The notes: generated by a model not told the origin, from the sequence alone. A stretch of 64,000 bases of DNA from Gracilariopsis chorda (GCA_003194525.1 NBIV01000099.1:1-64000); one strand, 5' to 3'; counted from the first letter of the stretch, positions 32,227 to 45,823 are shown. Numbers and translations: made by a program.

Positions 32227-33030
32227 TGTGGTGCAATGCCCCAAAGGGGAAAAACACCGAAAGACGTTCGGGATCTTCCTCTCACGAGGTGAACCCAGTT
32301 GGGTAGAGCCCTCCCAGAGGTGTCACGGCGAAGCCGGTTTGTAAGACCAGGGACACCTGTCGTGACTCGCGCAGGGAGGTGAAGGCGAAGAATCGGTATC
32401 CGCGTGAGCGGGGTGTGATCCTCAGTAGAGGTATGTTTCCACGTAAGTGGGGGTGTGTGAGCGGATGCGCACACGAGGGCCGCGGATAGCGGGAGGTGCT
32501 ACCCTAAAAAGGAGAAAAAGAAGGGTGAAGTGAGTCGCGAGAGCGACGGGGACGAACGGCGATGCCGGTAACAATATCCCTATACAGGGCGAAACACCAA
32601 TGCAATTGGAACAATTATACTCCCAGTGATGGGTCCCTTTAGATGTGCAAGGGGGTTAGATGTCCCGTGGTTTACGGCGTTTCCCTCCAAGGAGGAGTAG
32701 AGTACGCGCGCAAGCGGCAACAACTAGAGCCAATTCCCCAGGTTGGGGTCCCTTGTTGGGGAAGGTTTACTGGTGCGACGGCAGTGCGCCGTCGCACTAA
32801 GTACTAGCTTCCCAGAAATGGGTGTGAAAATAATAAATAATATTAACTAAAATACTCCACATTTCGTGGCAACATCCACTACTGTGGCCAACCGCCAATT
32901 GACCCAAAACCGTGTCCCACGTGTCCATATCCACCATAGTGGGGCGTAGTTCATATACACACTACACAACCGATAATATCGTGAAAGCGTTCAAGTACCG
33001 AGAATCCCTCCCTGAGGGCGTTGCAATACA
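32227..33030 (+). mobile_element. Solo LTR in array copy 2
   Basis: 804 bp, same flanking GAGCG on both sides as copy 1, so it was copied with its host unit. Terminal TTGCAATACA replaces TTGCACTACA. Confidence 0.85.
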
Positions 33031-33288
33031 GAGCGCAAGCGAACAAAGTGCTCGGAGAGCCTCCGAACGCTACTAAATACACAAAGCTACAAAACCAACG
33101 CGGCGCGCAGCGCCGCCCACGGCCGAAGGCCGTTTCCACTTGTCTCTCCATTATAATGATTTACAAGCGTATGAGCACCTACATCTTGATTGAACGGAGG
33201 CGTTGCGCCAATAAACACCCCTGCACGCCCTCTTCAGCGCATGCATAAACCTCCTTTGGCGCAACGCCTCCCTGCCATTCAAAAAATT

Positions 33289-33327
<39 letters not shown>

Positions 33328-34096
33328 AGCTCACACCTCATTGGCTCCTGCTGCCTCTTGACTGCCGCTGCTCCTCAGTGGCTGGCACTACAGTATCAGT
33401 GGCTGGCACTACAGTATCAGTGGCTGGCACTACAGTATCAGTGGCTGGCACTGCAATCATTTTGGCAGTGCCGGCCAGTTACATTCCACTGTACTCTCCA
33501 TGCACAACTGCAGTGCGCGCCAATCACAATCGCATGGGCGCTCAATTGCTACTCTATTCTATATTCACTCTCGGCGCCGCGGCCCTCATGGGTCTGCAGG
33601 TCGTTTGCGAGCGTTAGCGATCATAAGCGGCCTGCAGATCCCCCAAAGTCACCTCTACTCAGCGGCGCGCAGCGCCGCCCACGGCCGAAGGCCGTTTCTA
33701 CTTGTCTCAACACCCCCACTCTTAATGATTTGCTCATGTATCTCAACACCCCACTCTTAATGATTTACACATGTATGAGGGGGGTGTTGTTTATTGACGG
33801 GAGGCGTTGCGCCAATAAACCGCCCTGTATGCCCCTCTACGCGCATGCAAAACTGCCATTTGGCGCAACGCCTCTCTACAACTTAAAAATTCAGCAGCAG
33901 CAGCAAAGCTTCCCGCTTACTGGCTGGCACTCCCATAATGGCTGCAGTGCCATCCAGTTACACAAAGCAACGTGTCGCGCTTTCTCATCATTGGCTGGCA
34001 CTGCAGTCAATTTAGGCACCTAAACACAAACCCGTACGGTTTTACATACTCTCGGCACCGCGGCGCCCCGTGGTTCTACGAGCGCTATTGCGAGCG

Positions 34097-34900
34097 TGTG
34101 GTGCAATGCCCCAAAGGGGAAAAACACCGAAAGACGTTCGGGATCTTCCTCTCACGAGGTGAACCCAGTTGGGTAGAGCCCTCCCAGAGGTGTCACGGCG
34201 AAGCCGGTTTGTAAGACCAGGGACACCTGTCGTGACTCGCGCAGGGAGGTGAAGGCGAAGAATCGGTATCCGCGTGAGCGGGGTGTGATCCTCAGTAGAG
34301 GTATGTTTCCACGTAAGTGGGGGTGTGTGAGCGGATGCGCACACGAGGGCCGCGGATAGCGGGAGGTGCTACCCTAAAAAGGAGAAAAAGAAGGGTGAAG
34401 TGAGTCGCGAGAGCGACGGGGACGAACGGCGATGCCGGTAACAATATCCCTATACAGGGCGAAACACCAATGCAATTGGAACAATTATACTCCCAGTGAT
34501 GGGTCCCTTTAGATGTGCAAGGGGGTTAGATGTCCCGTGGTTTACGGCGTTTCCCTCCAAGGAGGAGTAGAGTACGCGCGCAAGCGGCAACAACTAGAGC
34601 CAATTCCCCAGGTTGGGGTCCCTTGTTGGGGAAGGTTTACTGGTGCGACGGCAGTGCGCCGTCGCACTAAGTACTAGCTTCCCAGAAATGGGTGTGAAAA
34701 TAATAAATAATATTAACTAAAATACTCCAAATTTCGTGGCAACATCCACTACTGTGGCCAACCGCCAATTGACCCAAAACCGTGTCCCACGTGTCCATAT
34801 CCACCATAGTGGGGCGTAGTTCATATACACACTACACAACCGATAATATCGTGAAAGCGTTCAAGTACCGAGAATCCCTCCCTGAGGGCGTTGCACTACA
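34097..34900 (+). mobile_element. Solo LTR in array copy 3
   Basis: 804 bp, same target duplication. It ends TTGCACTACA like copy 1 but shares CTCCAAATTTCG with copy 4. Confidence 0.85.
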
Positions 34901-35158
34901 GAGCGCAAGCGAACAAAGTGCTCGCAGAGCCTCCGAACGCTACTAAATACACAAAGCTACAAAACCAACGCGGCGCGCAGCGCCGCCCACGGCCGAAGGC
35001 CGTTTCCACTTGTCTCTCCATTATAATGATTTACAAGCGTATGAGCACCTACATCTTGATTGAACGGAGGCGTTGCGCCAATAAACACCCCCGCATGCCC
35101 TCTTCAGCGCATGCATAAACCTCCTTTGGCGCAACGCCTCCCTGCCATTCAAAAAATT

Positions 35159-35194
<36 letters not shown>

Positions 35195-35964
35195 AGCTCA
35201 CACCTCATTGGCTCCTGCTGCCTCTTGACTGCCGCTGCTCCTCAGTGGCTGGCACTACAGTATCAGTGGCTGGCACTACAGTATCAGTGGCTGGCACTAC
35301 AGTATCAGTGGCTGGCACTGCAATCATTTTGGCAGTGCCGGCCAGTTACATTCCACTGTACTCTCCATGCACAACTGCAGTGCGCGCCAATCACAATCGC
35401 ATGGGCGCTCAATTGCTACTCTATTCTATATTCACTCTCGGCGCCGCGGCCCTCATGGGTCTGCAGGTCGTTTGCGAGCGTTAGCGATCATAAGCGGCCT
35501 GCAGATCCCCCAAAGTCACCTCTACTCAGCGGCGCGCAGCGCCGCCCACGGCCGAAGGCCGTTTCTACTTGTCTCAACACCCCCACTCTTAATGATTTGC
35601 TCATGTATCTCAACATCCCACTCTTAATGATTTACACATGTATGAGGGGGGTGTTGTTGATTGACGGGTGGCGGTGCGCCAATAAACCGCCCTGTATGCC
35701 CCTCTACGCGCATGCAAAACTGCCATTTGGCGCAACGCCTCTCTACAACTTAAAAAATTCAGCAGCAGCAGCAAAGCTTCCCGCTTACTGGCTGGCACTC
35801 CCATAATGGCTGCAGTGCCATCCAGTTACACAAAGCAACGTGTCGCGCTTTCTCATCATTGGCTGGCACTGCAGTCAATTTAGGCACCTAAACACAAACC
35901 CGTACGGTTTTACATACTCTCGGCACGGCGGCGCCCCGTGGTTCTACGAGCGCTATTGCGAGCG

Positions 35965-36768
35965 TGTGGTGCAATGCCCCAAAGGGGAAAAACACCGAAA
36001 GACGTTCGGGATCTTCCTCTCACGAGGTGAACCCAGTTGGGTAGAGCCCTCCCAGAGGTGTCACGGCGAAGCCGGTTTGTAAGACCAGGGACACCTGTCG
36101 TGACTCGCGCAGGGAGGTGAAGGCGAAGAATCGGTATCCGCGTGAGCGGGGTGTGATCCTCAGTAGAGGTATGTTTCCACGTAAGTGGGGGTGTGTGAGC
36201 GGATGCGCACACGAGGGCCGCGGATAGCGGGAGGTGCTACCCTAAAAAGGAGAAAAAGAAGGGTGAAGTGAGTCGCGAGAGCGACGGGGACGAACGGCGA
36301 TGCCGGTAACAATATCCCTATACAGGGCGAAACACCAATGCAATTGGAACAATTATACTCCCAGTGATGGGTCCCTTTAGATGTGCAAGGGGGTTAGATG
36401 TCCCGTGGTTTACGGCGTTTCCCTCCAAGGAGGAGTAGAGTACGCGCGCAAGCGGCAACAACTAGAGCCAATTCCCCAGGTTGGGGTCCCTTGTTGGGGA
36501 AGGTTTACTGGTGCGACGGCAGTGCGCCGTCGCACTAAGTACTAGCTTCCCAGAAATGGGTGTGAAAATAATAAATAATATTAACTAAAATACTCCAAAT
36601 TTCGTGGCAACATCCACTACTGTGGCCAACCGCCAATTGACCCAAAACCGTGTCCCACGTGTCCATATCCACCATAGTGGGGCGTAGTTCATATACACAC
36701 TACACAACCGATAATATCGTGAAAGCGTTCAAGTACCGAGAATCCCTCCCTGAGGGCGTTGCAATACA
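35965..36768 (+). mobile_element. Solo LTR in array copy 4
   Basis: 804 bp, same target duplication. It ends TTGCAATACA like copy 2 and has CTCCAAATTTCG like copy 3, so the copies have exchanged sequence since duplication. Confidence 0.85.
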
Positions 36769-37026
36769 GAGCGCAAGCGAACAAAGTGCTCGGAGAGCCT
36801 CCGAACGCTACTAAATACACAAAGCTACAAAACCAACGCGGCGCGCAGCGCCGCCCACGGCCGAAGGCCGTTTCCACTTGTCTCTCCATTATAATGATTT
36901 ACAAGCGTATGAGCACCTACATCTTGATTGAACGGAGGCGTTGCGCCAATAAACACCCCCGCATGCCCTCTTCAGCGCATGCATAAACCTCCTTTGGCGC
37001 AACGCCTCCCTGCCATTCAAAAAATT

Positions 37027-37062
<36 letters not shown>

Positions 37063-37439
37063 AGCTCACACCTCATTGGCTCCTGCTGCCTCTTGACTGC
37101 CGCTGCTCCTCAGTGGCTGGCACTACAGTATAAGTGGCTGGCACTACAGTATCAGTGGCTGGCACTACAGTATCAGTGGCTGGCACTGCAATCATTTTGG
37201 CAGTGCCGGCCAGTTACATTCCACTGTACTCTCCATGCACAACTGCAGTGCGCGCCAATCACAATCGCATGGGCGCTCAATTGCTACTCTATTCTATATT
37301 CACTCTCGGCGCCGCGGCCCTCATGGGTCTGCAGGTCGTTTGCGAGCGTTAGCGAGCATAAGCGGCCTGCAGATCCCCCAAAGTCACCCTTACTGAGCGG
37401 CGCGCAGCGCCGCCCACGTCCGAAGGCCGTTTCTACTTG

Positions 37440-38508
37440 TCTCTTCATTATAATGATTTGTTCCTCTATGAGGGGGGTGTTCTTGATTGAATGGAGGCGT
37501 TGGGCCACAAAATCCTCTTTCACGCCCCCGTTTGCCCATGCAAATCGCCCATTTGGCGCAACGCCTCCCTACCATTTAAAAAATTCAGCAGCAGCAGCAG
37601 CAAAGCTTCCTGCTTACTGGCTGGCACTCCCATAATGAGTGCAGTGCCACCCAGTTACAAAAAGCAACGTGTCACGCTTTCTCATCATTGGCTGGCACTG
37701 CAGTCAATTTAGGCACCTAAACACAAACCCCTACGGCTCCAAACACCCCACTCTTAATGATTTACACATGTATGAGCGGGGTGTTGTTGACTGACGGGAG
37801 TCGTTTCGCCACAAATTCGCTTTGCAAGCCCCCGTTTGCGCATGCAAAACGCCCATTTGGCGCAACGCCTCCCTACCATTTAAAAAATTCAGCAGCAGCA
37901 GCAAAGCTTCCTGCTTACTGGCTGGCACTCCCATAATGACTGCAGTGTTACCCAGTTACACAAAGCAACGTGTCACGCTTTCTCATCATTGGCTTGCACT
38001 GCAGTCAATTTAGGCACCTAAACACAAACCCCTACGGCTCCCAACACCCCACTCTTAATGATTTACACATGTATGAGGGGGGTGTTGTTGACTGACGGGA
38101 GTCGTTGCGCCACAAATTCGCTTTGCACGCCCCCGTTTGTGCATGCAAAACGCCCATTTGGCGCAACGCCTCCCTACCATTTAAAAATTTCAGCAGCAGC
38201 AGCAGCAGCAAAGCTTCCTGCTTACCGGCTGGCACTCCCATAATGACTGCAGTGCCACCCAGTTACACAAAGCAACGTGTCACGCTTTCATATCATTGGC
38301 TGGCACTGCAGTCAATTTAGGCACCTAACCACAAACCCCTACGGCTCCACATACTCTCGGCGCCGCGGCGCCCCGTGGTTCTACGAGCGCGATTGCGAGC
38401 GCAAGCGAGCAAAGTGCTCGGAGAGCCTCCGAACGCTACTAAATACACAAAGCTACAAAACCAACGCGGCGCACAGCGCCGCCCACGGCCGAAGGCCGTT
38501 TCCACTTG
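37440..38508 (+). mobile_element. Three short Helitron units, the first two without 3' ends
   Basis: The unit starting TCTCTTCATT at 37440 and the one starting near 37740 both stop after CCCTACGGCTC and run straight into a CAACACCCC start (near 37740 and 38042), lacking the GC palindrome, 3' hairpins and CTTG. The third unit is complete and ends CCACTTG at 38508. The two joints have the same form, so one truncated unit was probably duplicated. Confidence 0.6.
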
Positions 38509-38977
38509 TCAACACCACCCCGTACTATAATGATTTACACATGTATGAGGGGGGTGTTGTTGATTGACGGGAGGCGTTGCGCCACAAATTCGCTTTGCAC
38601 GCCCCCGTTTGCCCATGCAAAACGCTCATTTGGGGCAAAGCCTCCCTACCATTTAAAAAATTGAGCAGCAGCAGCAGCAAAGCTTGCTGCTTACTGGCTA
38701 ACACTCCCATAATGACTGCAGTGCCACCCAGTTACACAAAGCAACGTGTCGCGCTTTCTCATCATTGGCTGGCACTGCAGTCAATTTAGGCACCTAAACA
38801 CAAACCCCTACGGCTTTACCTACTCTATGCACCGCGCCGCCCCGTGGTTCTACGAGAGCTATTGCAAGGGCAAGCGAGCAAAGTGCTCGGAGAGCCTCCG
38901 AACGCTACGAAATACACAAAGCTACAAAAACAACGCGGTGCGCAGCGCCGCCCACAGCCGAAGGCCGTTTCTACTTG
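38509..38977 (+). mobile_element. Short non-autonomous Helitron unit, 469 bp
   Basis: Starts TCAACACCACCCCG, losing the second TC of the usual start, and ends CTACTTG. Structural landmarks are present, with CAG reduced to four. Confidence 0.65.
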
Positions 38978-40047
38978 TCTCTTCATTATAAGTATTTACA
39001 AGCGTATGAGCGCCTACATCTTGAGTGAACGGAGGCGTTGCGCGAATAAACACGCCCACACGCCCTCTTCAGCGCATTAATAAACCTCTTTTGGCGCAGC
39101 GCCTCCCTGCCATTCAAAAAATTCACCACCAGCAGCAGCAGCAGCATCAGCAGCAGCAGCAGCAAAGCTCAGACCTCATTGGCTGCTGCAGCATGTTGAC
39201 TGCCGCTGCTGCTCAGTGACTGCTACCGTATCAGTGGCTGGCACTACAGTATCAGTGGCTGGCCTTACAGTAAATGACTGCAGTGCCAGCTACTCAGCAG
39301 TACCTGGCTTGCACGACACGTGGCTGCCTTTTTGCACTGCGCCAGTGCAGCACAATGCACAGAGCATATATACTGCACTGACGCAGTGCAAAAACCATCT
39401 CGCTTGCTGACCCTAATCTCTATTTTCACCTCCCTTTTCAGGCTGGCCAATAACGCAGTGTCGTAACATTTTGCTACTTTGGGCACTGTTTGCTGGCCTG
39501 GGACCTAGGCAAGGCCGAGCTCGTGTGCAGGTCGCCACAAGAGTAACCCACTAAGTACCACGGATCTGGGAAAGGTCAGGTGCTCGTCTGTGATATACTG
39601 GTCGTTTGACGGCGATCAGGACGTCTGAGGGTTTCCCGGACCTAATCCCAGCTTGATGTGCAGGGTCCGGGCCGGCCCCCGTGTCGTACCTCTTGGGGGC
39701 GAAAAGCACACTTCGGTGTGTGAGTAAAGGCAGACTATTCCTTACAACCGGACGCGGGTTAAACATCAAACGGCTTGAAAACCGGCTGGGCACATTCCGC
39801 CCGTTATAATCCAACAGGAGTGTGTCGAGAGTCCCTGTGCTGCGCACGACTGCATCGGGTAAATATAAGCCTTGCAGCAATTTTTTTAATTGCTGCATGC
39901 GAGTAAGCCCGGTGGGTGCAAAGCCACAAACTGCATCCATTTTTTCACACTCAACTTTTTATTATATTGGAAATTATTCTGGAACTCCGGCAAATGTTTT
40001 ACCAATTTAAACAAATAGAATTGTTTTCTTTTTTTTGGTAAATTGAA

Positions 40048-40440
40048 ATGACGCGAGGAGGTCCACGCTCAAACTCTGGTGGGGCAAGACCGAACTCTGG
40101 AGGTGCTCGAAGAAATTCTGGAGGAGCCAGAGCCAATTCTGGAGGTGCACGAGCCGATTCTGGACGTGCTCGAGCCGATTCTGGAGGTGCACGAGCCAAT
40201 TCTGGAGGAGCACGAGCCAAACCTGGCTGTGCAAGAGCCAATACTGGGCGTGCTCGAGCCAATGCCGGAGGTGCCAGAGATAATTCTGGAGGTGCCAGAG
40301 CCAATTCCGGAGGCGCCAGACAGAATGCTGGAGGTGCTCGAGCGAACGCTGGAGGGGCCATAGCCAATTCCGGTGGTGCCAGAGCCAATTCCGGAGGGGC
40401 CAGAGTGAACTCGGGCGGCACAAGGCCAGGAGCTGGACGA
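40048..40440 (+). repeat. 21-bp coding minisatellite at the Rep N-terminus
   Basis: About 19 tandem copies of a 21-base unit encoding GGARANS-like heptads. Copy number differs between the three related elements (about 7 at 24380, 19 here, about 16 at 46761). Confidence 0.85.
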
Positions 40441-43400
40441 CCTCGACGATTACCAGTTCCTCCCGCTCCAGATGACATGCCGGTAAATGAGAGCGGAGCG
40501 CACGTGCAAGGACCCATTGTTCCAGCCGTGGAAGAGGACGAAATTACACCTGCACCTACTTCGGTTGGAGCTGCAGATAACACAAGCGGCGCTGGAGCCA
40601 GTGGGTCCGTTGCCATAGGTCTACCCACTTCGTGCCCAATTCCTGGGATTCTGGAGTTTGTGAGAGGATTTCCAAGTCAAATTCCACCGCCTCCGATGCC
40701 TCCCCCTCTCCTACCGATGCCTGCAGAACAGATGCCGGTTGCGATGGAAGTGGAAGAGGTTGAGATCATCCCTGCTCCTTCACAGCCACCGCTGTCACCA
40801 CCACCGCCACAGCACCCTGCTCTGCCACAAGCTGAACAAGAGGAAGAACAGATGCCAGTACCGATGGAAGTGGAAGAGGATGAGATCACCCCGGCTCCCT
40901 CACACCCGCCGCCGCAGCCTGCGCTGCCACAAGCTGAACAGGAAGAACAACAGGTGCTCATTCCGATGGAGGTGGAAGAGGGTGAGATCACACCGGCTCC
41001 CTCACACCAGCCGCAGCATCAGCCACAGCAACAGCTTGATACGATGATCATGCAGTGTGCTGGATGTCCAGATCGAGGACTGTATCGCGTGTACTATGCG
41101 TGGTATACCGCGGCTGATGAAGCTTGGAATGATCCATCCATCCGGGCAAGCGTTCCAGAGTTTGAGTCGCTTTCCACTGCCGGCCAAACGCGATGCGGAA
41201 AATGCGGCGAGCACGCACACACGCTCTCCTCCTGCCCGTACGCGGACTGTAAATTGAGAATTCATAGCTGCAAGTACTGCGGATGCGTTGTGCTTGGCAA
41301 AGAGACCAATAGAGTGTGCTGTGTAATGAAAAGAAGGTCAGGGTGGGGCGTCACGTTCCGCAGAAGGCATAGCAGCGAGTTGGTTCGCAGTCTTCATAGC
41401 CTGAGAGCCTTTGACAGCCATTTCCTCAACTTTAATACGCTCTTCGCGACGACGCAAGCGTTCATGGACATGTCGTACGTGACGGGAGGCGGTCCCTCCT
41501 TTCTCAGAGTTGAGGGCAACGCAGCTCTCGCTCTGCCCAGGAAGAACCAGAACAACACGCGCTACAGCGTTTTGTGGGGTACCGGTCCGCCTACCTTAGA
41601 TCCATCTCACTATGCTCGTGCCAATATGCGTGCGTTCATTCTGTACATCAACGTAAGAGACATCGTACCCAAGTTGTATGATGTGATCCAGCCGAAGCCA
41701 GACGTGGTGCGTGAACGTTACCAATCCTTGCTTAGCACGCAACAGAAACAACAACAACAAAATGCGGAGACTGCCGTGGCTATCAGCTTGCAAGCAGCAG
41801 AACAAGGAGTAGTCGTACGTGGATACGAGGGAACCCGAAGTGCTACAGTCAGTACTCCTCATGCAGGTTCTGGCCCTCTCCCTGAAGATGTTCCAGGTGG
41901 GGGGCCAACCATGATTAGAACGCTCGTGGTTGATCCCACTGGCCTGTACCGACTGGAGACTCAGGTACCGCGCTTGGTAGAAGGAACTGTAACCGAAGAG
42001 CACGCTGCAGTGACGAGTGCTGCTGCTGCTAAAGCAGGGGCGACTACGAATGCCAAGTGCGGTACCGACTTCTTAAACCGGCATCCAAACTTGCAGATAA
42101 GTGCACTTTCCCTCTTCTCTACCCGTACGGGGATCAGCACGAACCGTTTAAGATCGGCCTGTTTCTGGATGCAAGGAACTCCACACAGCAAAGCTCAGGT
42201 CTCAGCGTCAACAGGTGGAAGCTCCAAAAGCTCACCTGGGCTCAGAACGCGAAGCGACGTCTGTACTCGGACAACATCCTCCTCAACAGTGGACCGTTGA
42301 TGCAGATTTGGATGCTCCGCTCTCACAAAAACATTGAGGACATGCGACTACGCTTCTTCAAGAGAGAACACCCGGCACGTATTGTACAAGAGCAAGAGAT
42401 CCAGTAAGCACAACGGCAAACAGCTCATGTGTCACCATCACAGTTCGCACAAATGGGACGCATATTTCTGTCCGATGACTCGGTCAACTCAGCAGCGTAC
42501 TGGAAGAACAAGCGCATGGATTTACAGGTGATCGTAGCACGGAGAGGACCGCCTTCTCTTTTCGTTGCAATTACCATGAACATCTGGAGAGAGGACATCC
42601 AGCGCCTTGGTATGGATACCAGCAATCGGAGCGCATTTATGGCACAGAGTAACCGCCCTCGACCGTTTGACAGACCTGATCTGATTGCAAGGGTGTACAA
42701 CCAGTACGCCAATGACTTCATGAAGGACTTGGAGAAGAACTCGGAGCACACTTTCGGAATGAAGTGCCTGGGGCTTGCATCAAAGCTCGAGTTTCAAGAG
42801 CGCAATGTGCCTCATCACCACATGCTCGTGTGGCTCGAAGGAGGCGTGATTGAAGACGTTGATGTGATCGACGAGCTCATTCGTGAAGAACTTCCTCTTC
42901 CAGGTGAAGACAACGCGTTGTGTGGCCTCATTCGTTCCATGCAAAGGCACCGCCACTCCCCCTATTGCCAGAATCGCGCTGGGCGTTGCAAGTTTGGATA
43001 CGACCGCAACATGATTGTGCCGGAGACGTACATTGAAGAAGGCACAAATCGCGTGGTCTACCGCAGAAGAAGGGAACATGACCTCAAGATAGTGCCATAA
43101 AACCCAACTATGACCAAGGAGTGCCGCTCTCATATCAACGTAGAGAGCACGCAAGAAGGGGGCGCAGTGGCTTATCTGATGAAGTACGCGTTTAAGTAGC
43201 CCAAAGCTCTGGAGGTGGTGGTCAATGTCAGTGGTTCTAATGAGACAGACACACAGAAAGAGCAGCAACAAGAGCCGCAGGTGCAGAATGAAATTCCTGC
43301 ACACATGCGAGTGCGTGTGTGTGGTGGGCGCCGTCAACGCAGCTTGGAGAATTTTCGAGTTTCGACATGTTCACATCGTACCAAAAGTAGAGCAACTGGC

Positions 43401-45677
43401 CATTCACTTGGAAGAAGAGCGCACATTTCTGCATCACAGCCGTCTACACTGGAGAGATACTTTGCAAGGCCCGAAGCATACGCGAACCTCGACTACCTTT
43501 CCTACTTTTAAAGAGTGCGATTGTATCGCACGCGTACTGGCCGCGTGCTTAACTAATACGACGGAGACAGCACTCAGGTGCCCACAGACGACTGCGATCC
43601 ACCCATGTACGTTGTAGAGCGCACGGACGACGAGCAGTGCGTCGCAAGGATCAGAGGTGTTTCACCGTCCGAAATTGAGCTCTTTGCTCTGCGTTTGATG
43701 CTCATGAATCACGGCTCGAGCTCTTATGAAGACGCAAGGACTTTCAGCGGACAGCAGTATGGAACGTATAGTGAAACTGCGATTGTAAGCGGACTGCTCG
43801 CGGACGTATCAGAGTTTGATATTGCATTTCAAGAAGCAGTGCAGATATACAGCACGCCCTCCGAGCTACGACTTCTGGTTGTCACACTATGCCAACAAGG
43901 CGGAGACCCAGAAAAAATGGCCGTCGAAAACTGGGAGGCACTATGTAAGGACATACATACAGGAGATGAGCAGCAACGAAAGCAAGAAATGTATCGACGT
44001 GTGGTGGAAATCTCAGACCGGCACGGAGGACGACTGTTTCGCGATCACAGCTTCTTCTCCCAACACCTAGAGCAGGATCTTACAGCATTGACTGAGGCGA
44101 ATCGAGCTACAACAACTCGAGACGCACGAGTGGTGCGAAATTCGTTAACTTTGCAGTCAAGGTACGCCACCTTAAAACCTCGCCAAAAACAAGTCATTGA
44201 AACTGTCATTGCCGCATTGCAACAACGACATTCGCAGCAGGAGCGAACAAGCACTCCTGAAAACGTGTTCTTTGTGCAAGGATCTGCAGGAACTGGAAAG
44301 ACATACGTGCTCAACCTCCTTCGTGATATCGCTGAGTCGGAAGGAATGCTAGCTGAAATGACTGCTACAACAGGCATTACAGCTTCGTTGTACGAAGGTG
44401 GCCGCACTTTACATAGCCTGCTCGGACTGGGTGTATCTGATAGGGACAGCACAAGCAGCACTACAGCCACGTTGTCAAAGTACGGTCCCCGATCTCAACG
44501 TGCAGAACTGCTACGCGAAGTACAACTGCTCGTCTTGGATGAGGCGTCCATGCTCTCACGATAGCTTTTCGAACTCATGGCTGCGTTGCTCAAAGATCTT
44601 CGCTGCAGTGGAATGGAAAACCCGCCTCCGTTTGGGGGCTTGACCATCGTTCTATCCGGCAACTACTCCCACCTGCTTCCAGTGGTGCCGCAGCTGTACA
44701 TGGAGGCCAAGCCAAGTGGAAATTTGAGACGAGTGTACACAAACATTCTCAACGAATTGCCGTGGAAGAGTGATCTGTGGACATTGTGCTCGGTTCAAGT
44801 GCTGTAACTCAACGAACAAGTACGCCAAGCCGATGATCCAGCATTAGTGTCGCTGTTGGGCTCCATTGCACGCAACATAATATCCAACAACGCTCCAATA
44901 CCACTCAGATCTACAGGTGGCATGCAAACCGCCTACAAACTCCTGTGGAAATGGCTCACAACACGACGCAAGGAGGATGTGGATCTCCGCAAAATGCTCA
45001 TTGCCTCCACAAACCATTTGGTCGACGAACATAATGCAGCAGCGCTGGGTCTGTTTCCTGGTGAACGCTTCACTCTTCCGTCAGCTACGACGGTACAACC
45101 ATACGGTATACCAAACTCAGAGCCCGACGTCACCAATACCTTTGTTCCCGAGTTTGCGTATCAGTATGCACCTACTGGTGTACCTCCTCATAACTTGAAT
45201 TTGAATATTGGTGTGCCAGTTATGGTCATTCGGAACGTGCTGCATCCGGCTGTGGTCAACGGAAAGCTGTTCGTAGCAGTGCGTGTCGATCACTTTACGA
45301 TGCAGGTGGCTCGATTCAACGAGAACGGACAGGTACTGGAACGACAGCTCCTGCATCGTATCGAATTCGAGTTTTCTTTCGCAGACACTCGCATGATTCG
45401 AAGGCAGTTCCCCATTCGTCCCGCGTCTGCAGCTACCGCTCACAAAGGACAGGGAAAGACGTTGGATGGCTTGGTTGTGGATGTGCGATCCAACTTCTTC
45501 TGCGCCGGTCAGCTGTATGTCGCATTGTCGTGCGTTCGAAGGAACGACCATGTGCTGCTCCTGCATGACCGGCAGCTTACATCCGCGAATGCGCACACAA
45601 TTCATCTCATGCCTGTGGCCATCGCCAACCCAGTGCTGCCTGAAGCCATTCAGTTCTGCATCCCCCCACAACCATAA
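40048..45677 (+). pseudogene. Helitron Rep-helicase, full length but broken
   Basis: Order of domains as in the 24380 protein plus a full helicase. The N-terminus has about 19 GGARxNS heptads before GAGRPRR, far more than the 24380 copy. A CX2CX4HX4C knuckle (RCGKCGEHAHTLSSC) follows. The frame shifts near 42050. Later lesions are TAA at 42405-42407, TAA at 43098-43100, TAG at 43197-43199, a shift near 43250-43330, TAA at 43509-43511, TAG at 44562-44564 and TAA at 44805-44807. HUH (PHHHMLVWL), Tyr motif (AYLMKYAFK), Walker A (GSAGTGKT), motif II (LVLDEASM), motif V and motif VI (here VALSCVRR) remain recognisable. No functional product is possible. Confidence 0.85.
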
Positions 45678-45823
45678 TCCTATTTCTTGCGGTCTTCATT
45701 TATTGAATTAAACTACTTCCTTTTCTGCTTTTGCGTTCTCGACCCTTTTCTTCTTCTCCGCTGTTTATCACTCCTCCACCACGGCGCGCAGCGCCGCCCG
45801 CGGCAGAAGGCCGCATTCTCTTG

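Larger units (their letters stand above)
29968..37439 (+). repeat. Tandem array of a 1.87-kb compound unit, four copies, each with a solo LTR
   Basis: Each period consists of a 36-bp 5' end fragment (29968, 31835, 33705, 35572), an X unit with an embedded LTR (30004-31275, 31871-33142, 33741-35012, 35608-36880) and a Z unit (31276-31834, 33143-33704, 35013-35571, 36881-37439). Periods are 1867, 1870 and 1867 bp; the 3-bp difference is one extra CAG in the second Z unit. Copies differ by few substitutions. The X units end CCACTTG and the Z units end CTACTTG. No protein-coding gene is present. Confidence 0.85.
38978..45823 (+). mobile_element. Full-length Rep-helicase Helitron, dead (6.85 kb)
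   Basis: Starts TCTCTTCATTATAAG and ends CATTCTCTTG. Its 5' end (CACCACCAGCAG run, TGGCTGGCACTACAGTAT iterons near 39235) is of the Z type, so Z units are probably its deletion derivatives. The leader runs to the ATG at 40048. Confidence 0.75.

Noticed and set aside
29968-37439. CRISPR-like regularly spaced repeats
   Set aside because: Repeats are transposon units of 0.4-1.9 kb with 21-bp iterons directly abutting; there are no unique spacers and no cas genes, and the context is eukaryotic.
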